From NCBI GenBank assembly GCA_902786505.1, contig CADACS010000019.1, positions 1 through 45,999 of the forward strand: a stretch of DNA of 45,999 bases, written 5' to 3'. Shown here in pieces: positions 10,263 to 18,722 of this stretch. Source of the DNA: an uncultured Planctomycetota bacterium (GTDB lineage: Bacteria > Planctomycetota > Planctomycetia > Pirellulales > Thermoguttaceae). Each line of letters begins with the position of its first letter. Positions within the stretch are counted from its first letter, which is position 1. The position numbers and the translations under genes are program-made. The notes beneath the pieces are model-generated. The model was not told the DNA's origin, searched no databases, and saw only the letters and a list, made by a program, of their open reading frames with translations.

Positions 10263-11066
10263 ATGGAACTCGAAAAGAAAGTATGCTATCTGGGAGACGA
10301 CGACCCGACGCGCGCCGCCGCCTATCTTTGCGGCGTCATGACGCATTACGGAATCGACTTCGACCGCGTCGACAGCGGAACGAAGCCGCGCGCCGATTTC
10401 CAAAACCGCGCCTATGCGCTTTACGTCCTGAGCGACTACGCCGTTTCGAGCTTTAACGCCGGCGATCTCGAACACATAGCCGCGTCCGTTAAAGAAAACG
10501 GCTCCGGGCTCCTCATGCTCGGGGGCTGGGAGAGCTACTACGGTCGTCTCGGCGAATATCACAATACGCCGATTAAAGACGTCCTGCCGGTCAAAATGAG
10601 CGATTCGGACGACCGCCGGAACTATTCCTCGCCCGTTTTGCTTCGCCCAACGACGCTCGACCATCCGATCGTCGCCGGCCTGCCGTGGGAAACCGCGCCC
10701 GGCGTCGGAGGATACAACCGGTTCGACGCGAAAGAGGGCGCGACCGTCCTCCTCAAAGGATACCGCACGAAAACGGCGTGGCGAACGCCCGTCGCCGAGC
10801 CGAATAAACCGCTCGATCAGGCGGACGTCTCGATCGAGCTTCTCGAAGAGTTCCCCTTCCTCGTCGTCGACGAGGTCGGAAAAGGGCGCGTCGCCGCGTT
10901 CGCGTCCGACGTCGCGCCGCACTGGATCGGCGGCATGGTCGACTGGGGAACCCCGCGCGTCTTTCAGGAATTGCCCGAACGGCTCGGCGACGGGCTTTTC
11001 GTCGAGATCGGCTGCGACTACGCGAAATTCTTCGCGCAGCTCGTGCGCTGGACCGGCGCGCTCTAA
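10263..11066 (+). CDS. Glutamine-amidotransferase-fold protein (GATase1-like)
   Basis: The product has 267 residues and resembles the GATase1-like family PF07090: YLGDDDP at the start, then GLLMLGGWESYYG, LRPTTLDHPIVAGLPW, and near the end GKGRVAAFASDVAPHWIGG and DWGTPRVFQ. Unlike true class-I amidotransferases, no G-x-C-x-G nucleophile elbow is visible, so glutaminase activity is not supported. The family function is unknown. GGGGAT lies 6 nt before the ATG. It follows the PIG-L gene by 45 nt and is probably co-transcribed with it. The downstream pfp gene has its own promoter-like boxes. Confidence 0.8.
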   Translation: MELEKKVCYLGDDDPTRAAAYLCGVMTHYGIDFDRVDSGTKPRADFQNRAYALYVLSDYAVSSFNAGDLEHIAASVKENGSGLLMLGGWESYYGRLGEYHNTPIKDVLPVKMSDSDDRRNYSSPVLLRPTTLDHPIVAGLPWETAPGVGGYNRFDAKEGATVLLKGYRTKTAWRTPVAEPNKPLDQADVSIELLEEFPFLVVDEVGKGRVAAFASDVAPHWIGGMVDWGTPRVFQELPERLGDGLFVEIGCDYAKFFAQLVRWTGAL

Positions 11067-11100
11067 TCGCCGTCCAACGCGTCGGCCGAGCATTTTTTAG

Positions 11101-11128
11101 TTGCCGGCGGCGGCGAAACGTTTATAAT
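11101..11128 (+). promoter_or_regulatory. Promoter of the phosphofructokinase gene
   Basis: TTGCCG (11101-11106) and a perfect TATAAT (11123-11128) are separated by 16 nt, about 90 nt before the start codon. Confidence 0.65.
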
Positions 11129-11219
11129 AGAAGGGACTCGGCGCGTCGGACGGGTTGACGCCGTCCGCGCGCGGTCCAATGTATTTTTTGATTTACCGTT
11201 AGAAATCAGGAGACTCACC

Positions 11220-12491
11220 ATGTTCCAAGGCAATGCGATTGTCGGCCAAAGCGGCGGTCCTACCTGCGTCATCAACTCCAGTCTTTGCGGCGTCGTCCAG
11301 GGCTGCTTCGAACTCGGTCAAAAGAACGCCGATTCCAAAATCGACAAAGTACTCGGCATGAAGTATGGCGTCGAAGGGCTTATGAAAGGCGAGCTCCTCG
11401 ATTTCGGCCAAATCGACTCCGCTAAGATCGAAGCGCTCAAGTCGACGCCCGGAAGCGCGCTCGGAAGCTGCCGTCATAAGCTCAGCGACGCCGATCTGCC
11501 GATCATTCTCGAACAGCTCAAAAAGTACAATATCCGCTACTACTTCCTCGCCGGCGGAAACGACACCATGGATACGATCTGCCGGATCGAAAAGTATTGC
11601 AAAGAACAGGGATACGATCTCCGCGGAATCGGCGTTCCCAAGACGGTCGACAACGACCTGTTCGCGACCGACCATACGCCCGGCTTCGGTTCCGCCGCGC
11701 GTTACATGGCGCTTTCGGTCAAGCAGGCGGGCGTTCTGGCGCGCGATATGAAGCGCGTCGACCAGTTCGTCGTCTTCCAGACGATCGGGCGCGACGCCGG
11801 CTGGCTCGCCGCCGCGACCGCGTGCGGCAAAGTCGACGAAGAGGACGCGCCGCATATTATTCTCGTTCCGGAAATCCCGTTCGAGTTCGAGAAGTTCATT
11901 AAGAAGGCTCAGGAAGCGTACGACAAGTACGGGTACGTCAGCGTCGTCTGCGGCGAAGGCATTCGCTGCGCGCCCAAGGCCGACGGAACGAAGGGCTCCG
12001 TCGTCAGCTCGCTCGACGCCGACGGAAACGACGTCCAGACGAGCCAGACGGTCGATAAATTCGGCAATCAGGAACTCGGCGCCATGGGCGGCGCAAGCGT
12101 CGCGTTTGCTCTGCACCGCATGCTGAGCAAACATCTTAAGCGCGCCGACGGTCAGCCGTGCCGCGGCGAATTCCAAATTACCGAATCGCTCCCGATGAGC
12201 TGCGCCGACCGCGCCACCGCGCTCGATATCGAAGAAGCGTGGAACTGCGGACGCCGCGCCGTAGAGCTCGCCGTCGGAGGAACGAGCGGCGTTATGGTTA
12301 CCATGAACCGCGTCTCCACCAAGCCCTATAAGATCGAATACGGAACCGCGCCCCTCAACGACGTCGCCGTGAGAGACCGCGAGATGCCGTTGGAATACGT
12401 CGACGCCGAGAATCTCTTCGTGACGAAGGAATGCGTCGAGTATCTGCGCCCGCTCGTCGGCGAGATGCCCGAATACGTTAAGCTCTTCTGA
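11220..12491 (+). CDS. pfp: Pyrophosphate-type 6-phosphofructokinase
   Basis: This 423-residue cytosolic enzyme interconverts fructose-6-phosphate and fructose-1,6-bisphosphate. The N-terminus has GQSGGPTCVINSS. The phosphoryl-donor site reads GGNDT with Asp115, and PKTVDND has Lys141; Asp at the position of E. coli Gly104 and Lys at that of Gly124 are the established markers of PPi rather than ATP use. The residue before Asp115 is Asn114, where most family members have Asp, a variant that may affect metal binding. Substrate-binding blocks QTIGRDAGWLA and VVCGEGI follow. AGGAG lies 8 nt before the ATG. The gene has its own promoter and terminator, and appears monocistronic. Reversible PPi-dependent glycolysis would suit a fermentative, energy-saving life style. 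Confidence 0.93.
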   Translation: MFQGNAIVGQSGGPTCVINSSLCGVVQGCFELGQKNADSKIDKVLGMKYGVEGLMKGELLDFGQIDSAKIEALKSTPGSALGSCRHKLSDADLPIILEQLKKYNIRYYFLAGGNDTMDTICRIEKYCKEQGYDLRGIGVPKTVDNDLFATDHTPGFGSAARYMALSVKQAGVLARDMKRVDQFVVFQTIGRDAGWLAAATACGKVDEEDAPHIILVPEIPFEFEKFIKKAQEAYDKYGYVSVVCGEGIRCAPKADGTKGSVVSSLDADGNDVQTSQTVDKFGNQELGAMGGASVAFALHRMLSKHLKRADGQPCRGEFQITESLPMSCADRATALDIEEAWNCGRRAVELAVGGTSGVMVTMNRVSTKPYKIEYGTAPLNDVAVRDREMPLEYVDAENLFVTKECVEYLRPLVGEMPEYVKLF

Positions 12492-12521
12492 GATCGCTCA
12501 GAGCGCTAAAACGATTAGATT

Positions 12522-12566
12522 AGAGCGGCGGCCGTTCGTTACGAATTGCCGCCGCTCTTTCTTTTC
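12522..12566 (+). terminator. Rho-independent terminator of the phosphofructokinase gene
   Basis: A perfect 11-bp stem (12522-12532 with 12548-12558) with a 15-nt loop is followed by TTTCTTTT, 30 nt after the stop codon. Confidence 0.85.
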
Positions 12567-12602
12567 GCGCCGCCGTGCAGACGGCGCCGACGCGCGCGCC
12601 CC

Positions 12603-12630
12603 TTGCCAGATTTCAGGCAAAGGGTATACT
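12603..12630 (+). promoter_or_regulatory. Promoter of the MATE-SDR gene pair
   Basis: TTGCCA (12603-12608) and TATACT (12625-12630) are separated by 16 nt, about 100 nt before the MATE start codon. The -35 box is very like that of the preceding gene. Confidence 0.6.
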
Positions 12631-12733
12631 AACCGGCGGCTTTTGAACTGGCAAGCTTTAGGCGGAGAAGGTTCAGCGGGCGAACCTCGAAGTTCAGTTT
12701 GGCGTCGTATTTCCGCTCGCGAGTGGGTACGTA

Positions 12734-14257
12734 ATGTCAGTCGGTTTCCAATCTGAGGGCTCTTCGGCAAAGAATCCTGATTTCATGGAATCGCGCTCGA
12801 TTCCCTGGCTTTTGCTCCAGTTCTCGCTTCCCGCCATTATCGCGTCGCTCGTCTCCGTTACCTATAATCTTGTGGCGCGTATTTTCGTCGCTCAGCGGTT
12901 CGGCATGGACGGCGTGGCCGCAGTCACGGTCGCCTTTCCGGTCATCGTGCTCTTTCTCGCCGTCGCCATGACGATCGGCACGGGCGCGACGATTCTCATT
13001 TCCATCCGTCTCGGCGAAAAGAACAACGACAAAGCTGAGGAAGCGCTCGGTCAGGCGCTCTTTCTGTCCGTGCTCACGGCGGCGGTCTTTATCTTCTTCG
13101 GGCAGATTTTCCTCGACCCGATTCTGCGTCTGGTCGGCGCGACGGGCGACGCGGCGGACCCCAACTCGGTCTTCAGCCTCGCGAAATCTTATCTCTCAGT
13201 CGTTATTTGGGGCGTACTCACGCAGCATATCGCGTTTGGCGTCAACAACTTCATACGCGCGGAGGGCAAGCCGTTCATCGCTATGGTCTCCATGCTCATT
13301 TCCGCGATTCTCAACGGCGCACTCGACTACGTCTTTCTCTTCGTCTTTCGGACGGGAATCTGGGGCGCGGGCTTAGCGAACGTCCTCGCGTGCGCGGTCG
13401 CCGCCGGCTGGATCATGTACCTCTACTTCTCCGGCAAGACAATTTTGCGCTGGCGCCTTAAATATTTCCGAATCAACTGGCCGCTGGCAAAAGATATCGC
13501 CATATGCGGCGCCGTTCCGTTCGCGACTCAGGCATGCTCGGCCATTATGCAGACGACGCAGAACAATCTCCTCGTGCATTACGGGAACCTGTACGGTCAA
13601 GCGCACGGCTACGCCTTCAACGGGGGCGATCTTGCCGTCGGAATTATGGGCACGGTCGTTGCGATCTCGTCGACGCTCATTATGCCCTTTTTGGGTCTGG
13701 GCCAGGGCATGCAGCCGATTATCGGGTACAACTCCGGCGCGAACCGGCTCGACCGCGTGCTCGACACCGTTAAGCTGACGATTAAGGTCGCGGTTATCGG
13801 GAGCCTCTTCCTGTGGTTCTTCCTGGAATGGCGCGCCGACTGGGCCGTCAAATGGTTCCTGAGAGTCGGAGAGGAAGGATACGACGAAAAACTGAGGCTC
13901 GGCATACTCGCGATTCGCGCGCTCTGCCTGTGCGTTCCGTTCATCGCGGTAAACGTTCTGGCGAGCGGCTATTTCCAAGCGCAGGGGCGGCCGATTCTCG
14001 CGCTCATGATGACTCTTGCGCGTCAGCTGCTCGTTCTGCTCCCGTGCCTCGTCCTTTCGACCTATCTTTTCGAACGGTTTTGGGGATTCGGAAAGGGGCT
14101 CAACGGATGCTGGTTCTCGTTCCCCGCGGCCGATCTGAGCGGATTTCTCATCGCGCTCGTCTTTTTGCGAATCGACTTTAAGGCGAAACACAAGCTGCTC
14201 CGCGAACGGCAAGAGCAAGCGCTTCGCGGCGCCGCGACCGAAAAGGAGACCGTGTGA
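12734..14257 (+). CDS. MATE family multidrug/metabolite exporter
   Basis: The product has 507 residues with about 12 predicted membrane helices in two homologous halves, the organisation of MATE cation antiporters in the cytoplasmic membrane. The start of the first half (PWLLLQFSLPAIIASLV, then VTYNLVARIFVAQRFG and VAAVTVAFPV) is diagnostic. In many NorM/DinF-type members the segment reads YN-(I/L)-V-D-R-I-F; here the acidic residue is Ala, so the coupling site may lie elsewhere. The second half has GLGQGMQPIIGYNSGA. The substrate is unknown. The start codon has only a weak GTGGG upstream. The gene ends in AAAAGGAGACCGTGTGA, which also provides the ribosome-binding site of the SDR gene that starts 3 nt later, so the two are translationally linked. 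Confidence 0.9.
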   Translation: MSVGFQSEGSSAKNPDFMESRSIPWLLLQFSLPAIIASLVSVTYNLVARIFVAQRFGMDGVAAVTVAFPVIVLFLAVAMTIGTGATILISIRLGEKNNDKAEEALGQALFLSVLTAAVFIFFGQIFLDPILRLVGATGDAADPNSVFSLAKSYLSVVIWGVLTQHIAFGVNNFIRAEGKPFIAMVSMLISAILNGALDYVFLFVFRTGIWGAGLANVLACAVAAGWIMYLYFSGKTILRWRLKYFRINWPLAKDIAICGAVPFATQACSAIMQTTQNNLLVHYGNLYGQAHGYAFNGGDLAVGIMGTVVAISSTLIMPFLGLGQGMQPIIGYNSGANRLDRVLDTVKLTIKVAVIGSLFLWFFLEWRADWAVKWFLRVGEEGYDEKLRLGILAIRALCLCVPFIAVNVLASGYFQAQGRPILALMMTLARQLLVLLPCLVLSTYLFERFWGFGKGLNGCWFSFPAADLSGFLIALVFLRIDFKAKHKLLRERQEQALRGAATEKETV

Positions 14258-14260
14258 ACT

Positions 14261-15073
14261 ATGAACGCTAAGTCGCGCTCCAAATCGAAAGAAACGCCCG
14301 CGGTCGCGATTGTCGGCGCGTCCGGAGGCGTCGGGCGCGCGCTCGTCGAATCCTATCGCGGCGAACGCGCGGCGCTCTATCTGTCCGCCAACCGCGGCTG
14401 GGACGCGCTGCAAACGGAACTCGGCGCCCAAGCGCGCGGATTCCGCGCCGATCTGGCGCAACCGTCGGGCGCCGAAACGCTCGCGCGCGAACTCCTCGGC
14501 GCGCTCAAAGCGGATCAGGAAACCGAAACGCCGCGGCTCGACGCGCTCGCCGTCGCGGCCGGCGTCGATCTCATGACGCCCGAAAGCAAAGCGCTCCCGT
14601 TCGATAAGCGGCTCGAGCTCGCGTGGCGCGTCGACGTCGCCGCGACGGTTACGCTCGCGCGAACGCTCGGCGCGGCCATGGCGGCGCGCAAACGCGCGGC
14701 GCTCGACGCGGAATACGCGCCAGCGATCGTTCTTTTCGGCTGGGACGGGGTCGCGCGCGGCCAGGAAGGGGACACGGCGCAGATCTATTCTGCGTGCAAA
14801 GGGGCGGTCGTCGCGTTTGCGAAATCGCTTGCGCAGGAGCTCGCGCCGGACGTTCGCGTCAACACCGTTTCGCCCGGCTGGATACGCACGGCGTGGGGGG
14901 CGCGCGCGTCGGAACGTGCGTCGAAGCGCGTCGCCGACGAATCGCTCGCGCGGCGCTGGGGAACCCCGGAAGAAGTCGCAAGCGTCGCGCGGTTTCTTCT
15001 CTCCGACGCCGCCTCTTATCTCAACGGTCAAGACGTTCCCGTCAACGGCGGGTTCTCATACCTCCGCCGCTAA
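14261..15073 (+). CDS. Short-chain dehydrogenase/reductase with atypical active site
   Basis: The product has 270 residues in a Rossmann fold. The cofactor loop is VGASGGVGRAL near residue 18. The active-site Tyr/Lys pair is present in IYSACKGAV. The catalytic Ser usually found 12-13 residues before Tyr is not evident: this region reads FGWDGVARGQEGDTAQ. I recall a planctomycete SDR subgroup with the same Gly-Trp-Asp segment, so this looks like a subgroup trait rather than decay. The C-terminal part is FabG-like (NTVSPGWIRTAWG, RRWGTPEEVASVA, LNGQDVPVNGG). It is coupled to the MATE gene (3-nt gap, AAAGGAG inside the preceding gene). The substrate is unknown; a FabG-like oxoacyl reductase role should not be assumed. 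Confidence 0.82.
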   Translation: MNAKSRSKSKETPAVAIVGASGGVGRALVESYRGERAALYLSANRGWDALQTELGAQARGFRADLAQPSGAETLARELLGALKADQETETPRLDALAVAAGVDLMTPESKALPFDKRLELAWRVDVAATVTLARTLGAAMAARKRAALDAEYAPAIVLFGWDGVARGQEGDTAQIYSACKGAVVAFAKSLAQELAPDVRVNTVSPGWIRTAWGARASERASKRVADESLARRWGTPEEVASVARFLLSDAASYLNGQDVPVNGGFSYLRR

Positions 15074-15089
15074 CCGATTTAGCCCCCGC

Positions 15090-15117
15090 TTGACGCGCCG
15101 CGCCTTTCGGCTACAAT
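15090..15117 (+). promoter_or_regulatory. Promoter of the RpiB gene
   Basis: TTGACG (15090-15095) and TACAAT (15112-15117) are separated by 16 nt. The predicted leader is about 140 nt long and holds no structure that I recognise. Confidence 0.65.
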
Positions 15118-15264
15118 AGGCTCAATTTAAACACAGGCGCCGAACGACTCGAGCCGGCTCTCGCCAGAAAAGCGGTCTTTTCAAAACTTAAACCTTTGGC
15201 TCGACGTTGGTTAACTCGCGTTACAACCTTTACGAAGGGCGCCTTTTTTCGGGGAGTCAAAGAG

Positions 15265-15894
15265 ATGAAAATCGCGCTCGGTTGCGATCACCGCGGTGGA
15301 AAAGTCGCGTATCGGCTCACAAAAGACGTCTTCCTCCGCAACCATTACGCCACTCAAGCTCTGTACGCCAAAGACGACGCCGACGAGCTCGTCGGAGCCT
15401 TTCTGATCGACGGAGCGTCCTGTTCCGACGATTTCGACGGCGACGAAGAAAACGATTCGAACCAGGTCGGTATTTACGAGCTCAAATACGGCGCGGACGA
15501 GGTCCAGATCCTCCCGATCGACAAATTCCCCCTCTTTAAGTCGGACGAAGACCCCGTCTGCGTCGACTATCCCGACGTGGGCGCCGCGGTCGCTCAGGCG
15601 GTCGCGCAGGGCCGCGCCGACAAGGGCGTTCTCATCTGCGGAACCGGCGTCGGCATGTGCATAACGGCCAATAAATTCAAGGGCGTGCGCGCCGCCGTCT
15701 GCTTTAACGAAGTCGCCGCGGAGCTCAGCCGCCGGCACAACGACGCGAACGTACTGTGCGTCTCCGGAGAATTCCTGAGCATACCCGCGCTCGAATCGCT
15801 CGTGCGCCGCTGGCTGATCACGCCGTTCGACGGCGGACGGCACGAGCCGCGCGTTCAAAAAATCTCCGATATCGAGCGTCAGACCGGGCTCTGA
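15265..15894 (+). CDS. rpiB: RpiB/LacAB-type sugar-phosphate isomerase with a 59-residue insertion
   Basis: The product has 209 residues from the ATG at 15265, preceded by GGGGAG; a start at 15196 adds a stretch unlike the family. The enzyme class interconverts ribose-5- and ribulose-5-phosphate. Active-site residues are present: Asp8-His9 in GCDHRGG, Cys125 in LICGTGVGM, and His158 in RHNDANVL. The Cys-to-His distance (33) equals that of E. coli RpiB (Cys66, His99). All extra length therefore lies before the Cys, in an acidic stretch of about 60 residues (DDFDGDEENDSNQ, later VQILPIDKFPLF) that replaces the usual first helix region. The normal family pattern resumes at VDYPDVGAAVAQAV. The C-terminus ends with PFDGGRHEPRVQKI, as in the family. 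Allose- or galactose-phosphate isomerase activity is an alternative. Confidence 0.85.
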   Translation: MKIALGCDHRGGKVAYRLTKDVFLRNHYATQALYAKDDADELVGAFLIDGASCSDDFDGDEENDSNQVGIYELKYGADEVQILPIDKFPLFKSDEDPVCVDYPDVGAAVAQAVAQGRADKGVLICGTGVGMCITANKFKGVRAAVCFNEVAAELSRRHNDANVLCVSGEFLSIPALESLVRRWLITPFDGGRHEPRVQKISDIERQTGL

Positions 15895-15909
15895 TTCTCC
15901 CGCGTCCTT

Positions 15910-15931
15910 CCCGGCGCGTCAAAGCGCCGGG
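15910..15931 (+). terminator. Terminator-like hairpin after rpiB
   Basis: A perfect 8-bp G+C stem (15910-15917 with 15924-15931) with a 6-nt loop lies 15 nt after the stop codon. It has no T-tract, so it may be a messenger 3'-end stabiliser rather than an intrinsic terminator. Confidence 0.35.
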
Positions 15932-16138
15932 GAAAACTCTATAAGCGGCCGCGTCGGTCCGCGTTCGCGCAAAAAACCGGGAAAAATTTCGGTAAAAATT
16001 CGCGAATGGGCCAAAAAAACAACACAACGCGCGTCTTTTTGCATACAATGTCTCAAGATGGGGTTCCGTCTTTCTAAAAAGCGGCCCCCAACGCTAATTG
16101 AAGAACCCGTCTACGGTCAACCCTGAAAGGGAATCGGT

Positions 16139-16846
16139 ATGGAATTTAACAATTTGCAGTCGTATCAAATCGAATCGAGCGCGTCCTCGCGGACCCGGTT
16201 GATCACGAAAGTCTACGCGAATCTCACGGGCGCGGTCGTCGCGTTCGCGGCGCTCGAAGCGCTCGTCTTCGCGACGTTCGGCGTCGAGACGATTTTGAGA
16301 TTCGTTTCGGAAAACATAAAGCTCGTCTCTTGGGGATTATTGGCGCTCTGTCTGCTCGGGCCTATGTTCGGAAGATTTATCGTCGGCTCCAATCCGTCGC
16401 GTTTCCGCCAGTACGTCTACCTCGGTTTCTACGTGGTCCTCTACACGGCGCTTTTCATCCCGCTTTTGGCGTTCGCCGCCTTCAAGACGGGCAATATGTC
16501 GCTCATTTGGCAGGCGTGCGGGCTCACCGCGTCGCTCTTCGCGGCGCTGTCGGCGGCCGTATTCTTTACGCGCGTCGACTTCTCCTTTTTGCGGTCGGCG
16601 CTCGTTTTCCTCACGATTGCCGCGTTTGTGCTCGTCGGGGGCGCGCTCCTCTTCGGGTTCTCGCTCGGAACGTGGTTCATCGTCGGCATGATCCTCCTCG
16701 CCTGCGGATACGTCCTTTACGACACGTCGAATATCATGCTGCATTATCCGGAAGAGGCCGACGTCCTCGCGACCGTCGCGCTCTTCTCGGCGCTCATGAC
16801 CCTCTTCTACTACATTCTGTCGTTCCTCTCCTCGCGCGACAACTGA
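16139..16846 (+). CDS. Bax inhibitor-1/YccA family membrane protein
   Basis: The product has 235 residues with about seven membrane helices and matches the bacterial Bax inhibitor-1 family. Diagnostic parts are the N-terminal FLxKVY-like segment (RLITKVYANLTGAVVAFAAL) and the C-terminal LYDTSNIMLHY followed by a hydrophobic helix, which contains the conserved Asp of the pH-sensitive calcium-leak pore described for BsYetJ. The role in bacteria is usually described as calcium leak or interaction with the FtsH protease. AAAGGGA lies 7 nt before the ATG. A possible -10 box TACAAT is at 16044-16049, but I see no good -35 box. The flanking genes are unrelated and it is probably transcribed alone. 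Confidence 0.88.
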   Translation: MEFNNLQSYQIESSASSRTRLITKVYANLTGAVVAFAALEALVFATFGVETILRFVSENIKLVSWGLLALCLLGPMFGRFIVGSNPSRFRQYVYLGFYVVLYTALFIPLLAFAAFKTGNMSLIWQACGLTASLFAALSAAVFFTRVDFSFLRSALVFLTIAAFVLVGGALLFGFSLGTWFIVGMILLACGYVLYDTSNIMLHYPEEADVLATVALFSALMTLFYYILSFLSSRDN

Positions 16847-17215
16847 CCGCGCGGCAGGCAAAACGCGGACGCGCGCCCGGCGAAACCGCGCCGAGCGCGC
16901 AATGCGGCCTCGTAAAAAACGATCTGAAACTCTGTTTTCCCCGTTCTCGATTTCCGTTATATTTAAAACGTCTAGAAGAATTGACGGGGGTATTTTAAAT
17001 TTTTCTAAATTTGGTAGAATTAGGCTTGAATTTTTGTCGGCGTGCGTTACGGAGACGGCGGCTTGCTCCGGCGTCCAGCGGCGGCGCGGCGTAATTTTCC
17101 CCTGCCGACCCGATAAAATAAGCGCAAAAGTTCCCGACAGCATCCTGCCGTTCACCCTCCCCGGGTATTCCCCGCGGAAGGAACGCAGCCAACCTTTGGT
17201 GGAGATAATATCGTT
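16847..17215. other. Intergenic region upstream of the TPR/RpoA-CTD gene
   Basis: This 369-base gap contains an A/T-rich block (16955-17035) with the weak promoter-like pair listed next and several TAAATTTT tracts. No gene or terminator hairpin is evident. Confidence 0.45.
16981..17009 (+). promoter_or_regulatory. Possible promoter of the TPR/RpoA-CTD gene
   Basis: TTGACG (16981-16986) and TCTAAA (17004-17009) are separated by 17 nt. A better -10 hexamer, TAGAAT at 17015-17020, has no matching -35 box. Confidence 0.35.
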
Positions 17216-18547
17216 ATGGCGACCGGCGCTCAAGAAATTAACGTCAAACAACTTGTTCTCTACAGCGGATCGTTTGGTCCCCGCGAGATCGACGAATTGC
17301 GCGAAGAAATCAGTCGCGATCCCAAAAAATTCGACGAACTCAAAGAAGCGGTCAACGAGCTCAAAACGAAGGACGAAGACGAGCTCAGTCCCGCCGTTCG
17401 CGTTAAACTCGGCGTTTGCCAGTTCCTCATCGGCAAATACGACGACTCGTTCGCGTCCCTGAAGAAGGGGGACGGAGGCGCGCTTGTGCACTTCTATTTC
17501 GCGAAGCTGCACGCCGTCAAGCAGGAATACGACGAGGCGATCGCCGCGTACAATACGGCTCAGTCGGCCGGATATAACGTCGATATCTGCGCGCTCGGAC
17601 GCGCCGAAGTCTATCGCGACATGGGCAAACTGACGCAGAGCCTGCAAGAGCTCGACTACCTCTCCGGCGCGGTCGAACAGACGGCCGAATACCTCTATCA
17701 GCGCGCGGCGACCGTCAACGCGATCGGCGGCAATCCTCAAGAGGCGGTCGCGCTTTACGAACGCGCCGTCGCGGCCGACCCGAACCATCCGGGCGCGCTC
17801 TACGGTCTCGCGCTCGAAAACGAACGCCGCGGAAACGACGACGTCGCGCTCGAGCTCTATCAGCGCGCGGCGGCTCACTTCCCGACGAACGTCGGCACGC
17901 TCATGAACCTCGGTATTCTCTGCGAGGACATGGAGCTCTACGAGCAGGCGCAAAGCTGCTTCCAGCGCGTGCTCGACGCGTATCCGATGAACAAACGCGC
18001 GGCGCTCTACCTCAAAGACGTCAAGGCGTCCCTCAATATGAAGAGCGACTCCTCCAACGACGACGAAAACAATATGCGCGCGCGTCTGCTCGCTCAGCCG
18101 ATTACGAACTTCGAGCTCTCGCAGCGTTCCCGCAACTGCCTGGCGGCGATGCAGGTGGAAACGCTCGGCGACCTGTGCAAGCATACCGAGCAAGAGCTCC
18201 TCGCCATGCAGAATTTCGGCGAAACGAGCCTCAACGAGATCAAGACTCTCCTTCAGAACAAGGGTCTCGAACTTGGCGCGAATACGGGCGGAAAAGGTTC
18301 GGCCGGCGTTCCGGAACCCGTCGATCTCACTCCGGAAGAGCTCGAAAAGCACGAGCGGCCCGTCGCCGACCTCGAACTCTCCGTTCGCGCGCGTAAGTGC
18401 ATGAACCGCTTGGGTATTCGCACGATCGGCGAACTTGTCCGCAAGTCGGCGGAAGATCTCCTCGCGTGCAAAAACTTCGGCGTGACCAGTCTCAAAGAGA
18501 TTAACGAGAAGCTCGCGAAGTACAACCTGAAGCTGCGCGGCGAATGA
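17216..18547 (+). CDS. TPR protein with two RNA polymerase alpha C-terminal domains
   Basis: The product has 443 residues. Residues of about 75-280 form tetratricopeptide repeats ([20 protein letters not shown] is a clear unit). Two helix-hairpin-helix domains of the RpoA C-terminal type follow, one at about 295-355 ([12 protein letters not shown], then [14 protein letters not shown]) and one at about 382-440 ([14 protein letters not shown], then [17 protein letters not shown]). In RpoA this fold binds UP-element DNA and activators. Proteins with this architecture are, as I recall, conserved in planctomycetes, where they are annotated only by the domain. A role in transcription is inferred; it is not the alpha subunit itself. 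GGTGGAGAT lies 9 nt before the ATG, and a terminator follows. Confidence 0.88.
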   Translation: MATGAQEINVKQLVLYSGSFGPREIDELREEISRDPKKFDELKEAVNELKTKDEDELSPAVRVKLGVCQFLIGKYDDSFASLKKGDGGALVHFYFAKLHAVKQEYDEAIAAYNTAQSAGYNVDICALGRAEVYRDMGKLTQSLQELDYLSGAVEQTAEYLYQRAATVNAIGGNPQEAVALYERAVAADPNHPGALYGLALENERRGNDDVALELYQRAAAHFPTNVGTLMNLGILCEDMELYEQAQSCFQRVLDAYPMNKRAALYLKDVKASLNMKSDSSNDDENNMRARLLAQPITNFELSQRSRNCLAAMQVETLGDLCKHTEQELLAMQNFGETSLNEIKTLLQNKGLELGANTGGKGSAGVPEPVDLTPEELEKHERPVADLELSVRARKCMNRLGIRTIGELVRKSAEDLLACKNFGVTSLKEINEKLAKYNLKLRGE

Positions 18548-18600
18548 CGCGCGGCTAAGCCGGCCGGCGCGGTCTCAGGAACGCGCCGAAAGATATTCAG

Positions 18601-18638
18601 ACACGTCCGCGTACGGTTCGCGCGCGGGCGTGTTTTTT
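18601..18638 (+). terminator. Rho-independent terminator of the TPR/RpoA-CTD gene
   Basis: An 11-bp stem with one G-U pair (18601-18611 with 18623-18633) and an 11-nt loop is followed by a run of T up to 18638. Confidence 0.75.
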
Positions 18639-18722
18639 ATGACGCCCCAGAGAAACCTTGCGCGCGTTGCGCGGCGGCTCCTTCCGAGCGCTCGAATTTT
18701 CCAGAACGGAATCAGGCAAGAG

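Noticed and set aside
9165..11093. 642-codon open frame opposite the PIG-L and GATase1-like genes
   Set aside because: It runs across two plus-strand genes with recognised motifs and has no domain of its own.
13373..15031. 552-codon frame opposite the MATE and SDR genes
   Set aside because: Arg/Glu-rich shadow; both opposite genes are well supported.
16337..18352. 671-codon open frame opposite the Bax-inhibitor and TPR genes
   Set aside because: Spans an intergenic region and two recognised genes; its translation is low-complexity and Arg/Glu-rich.
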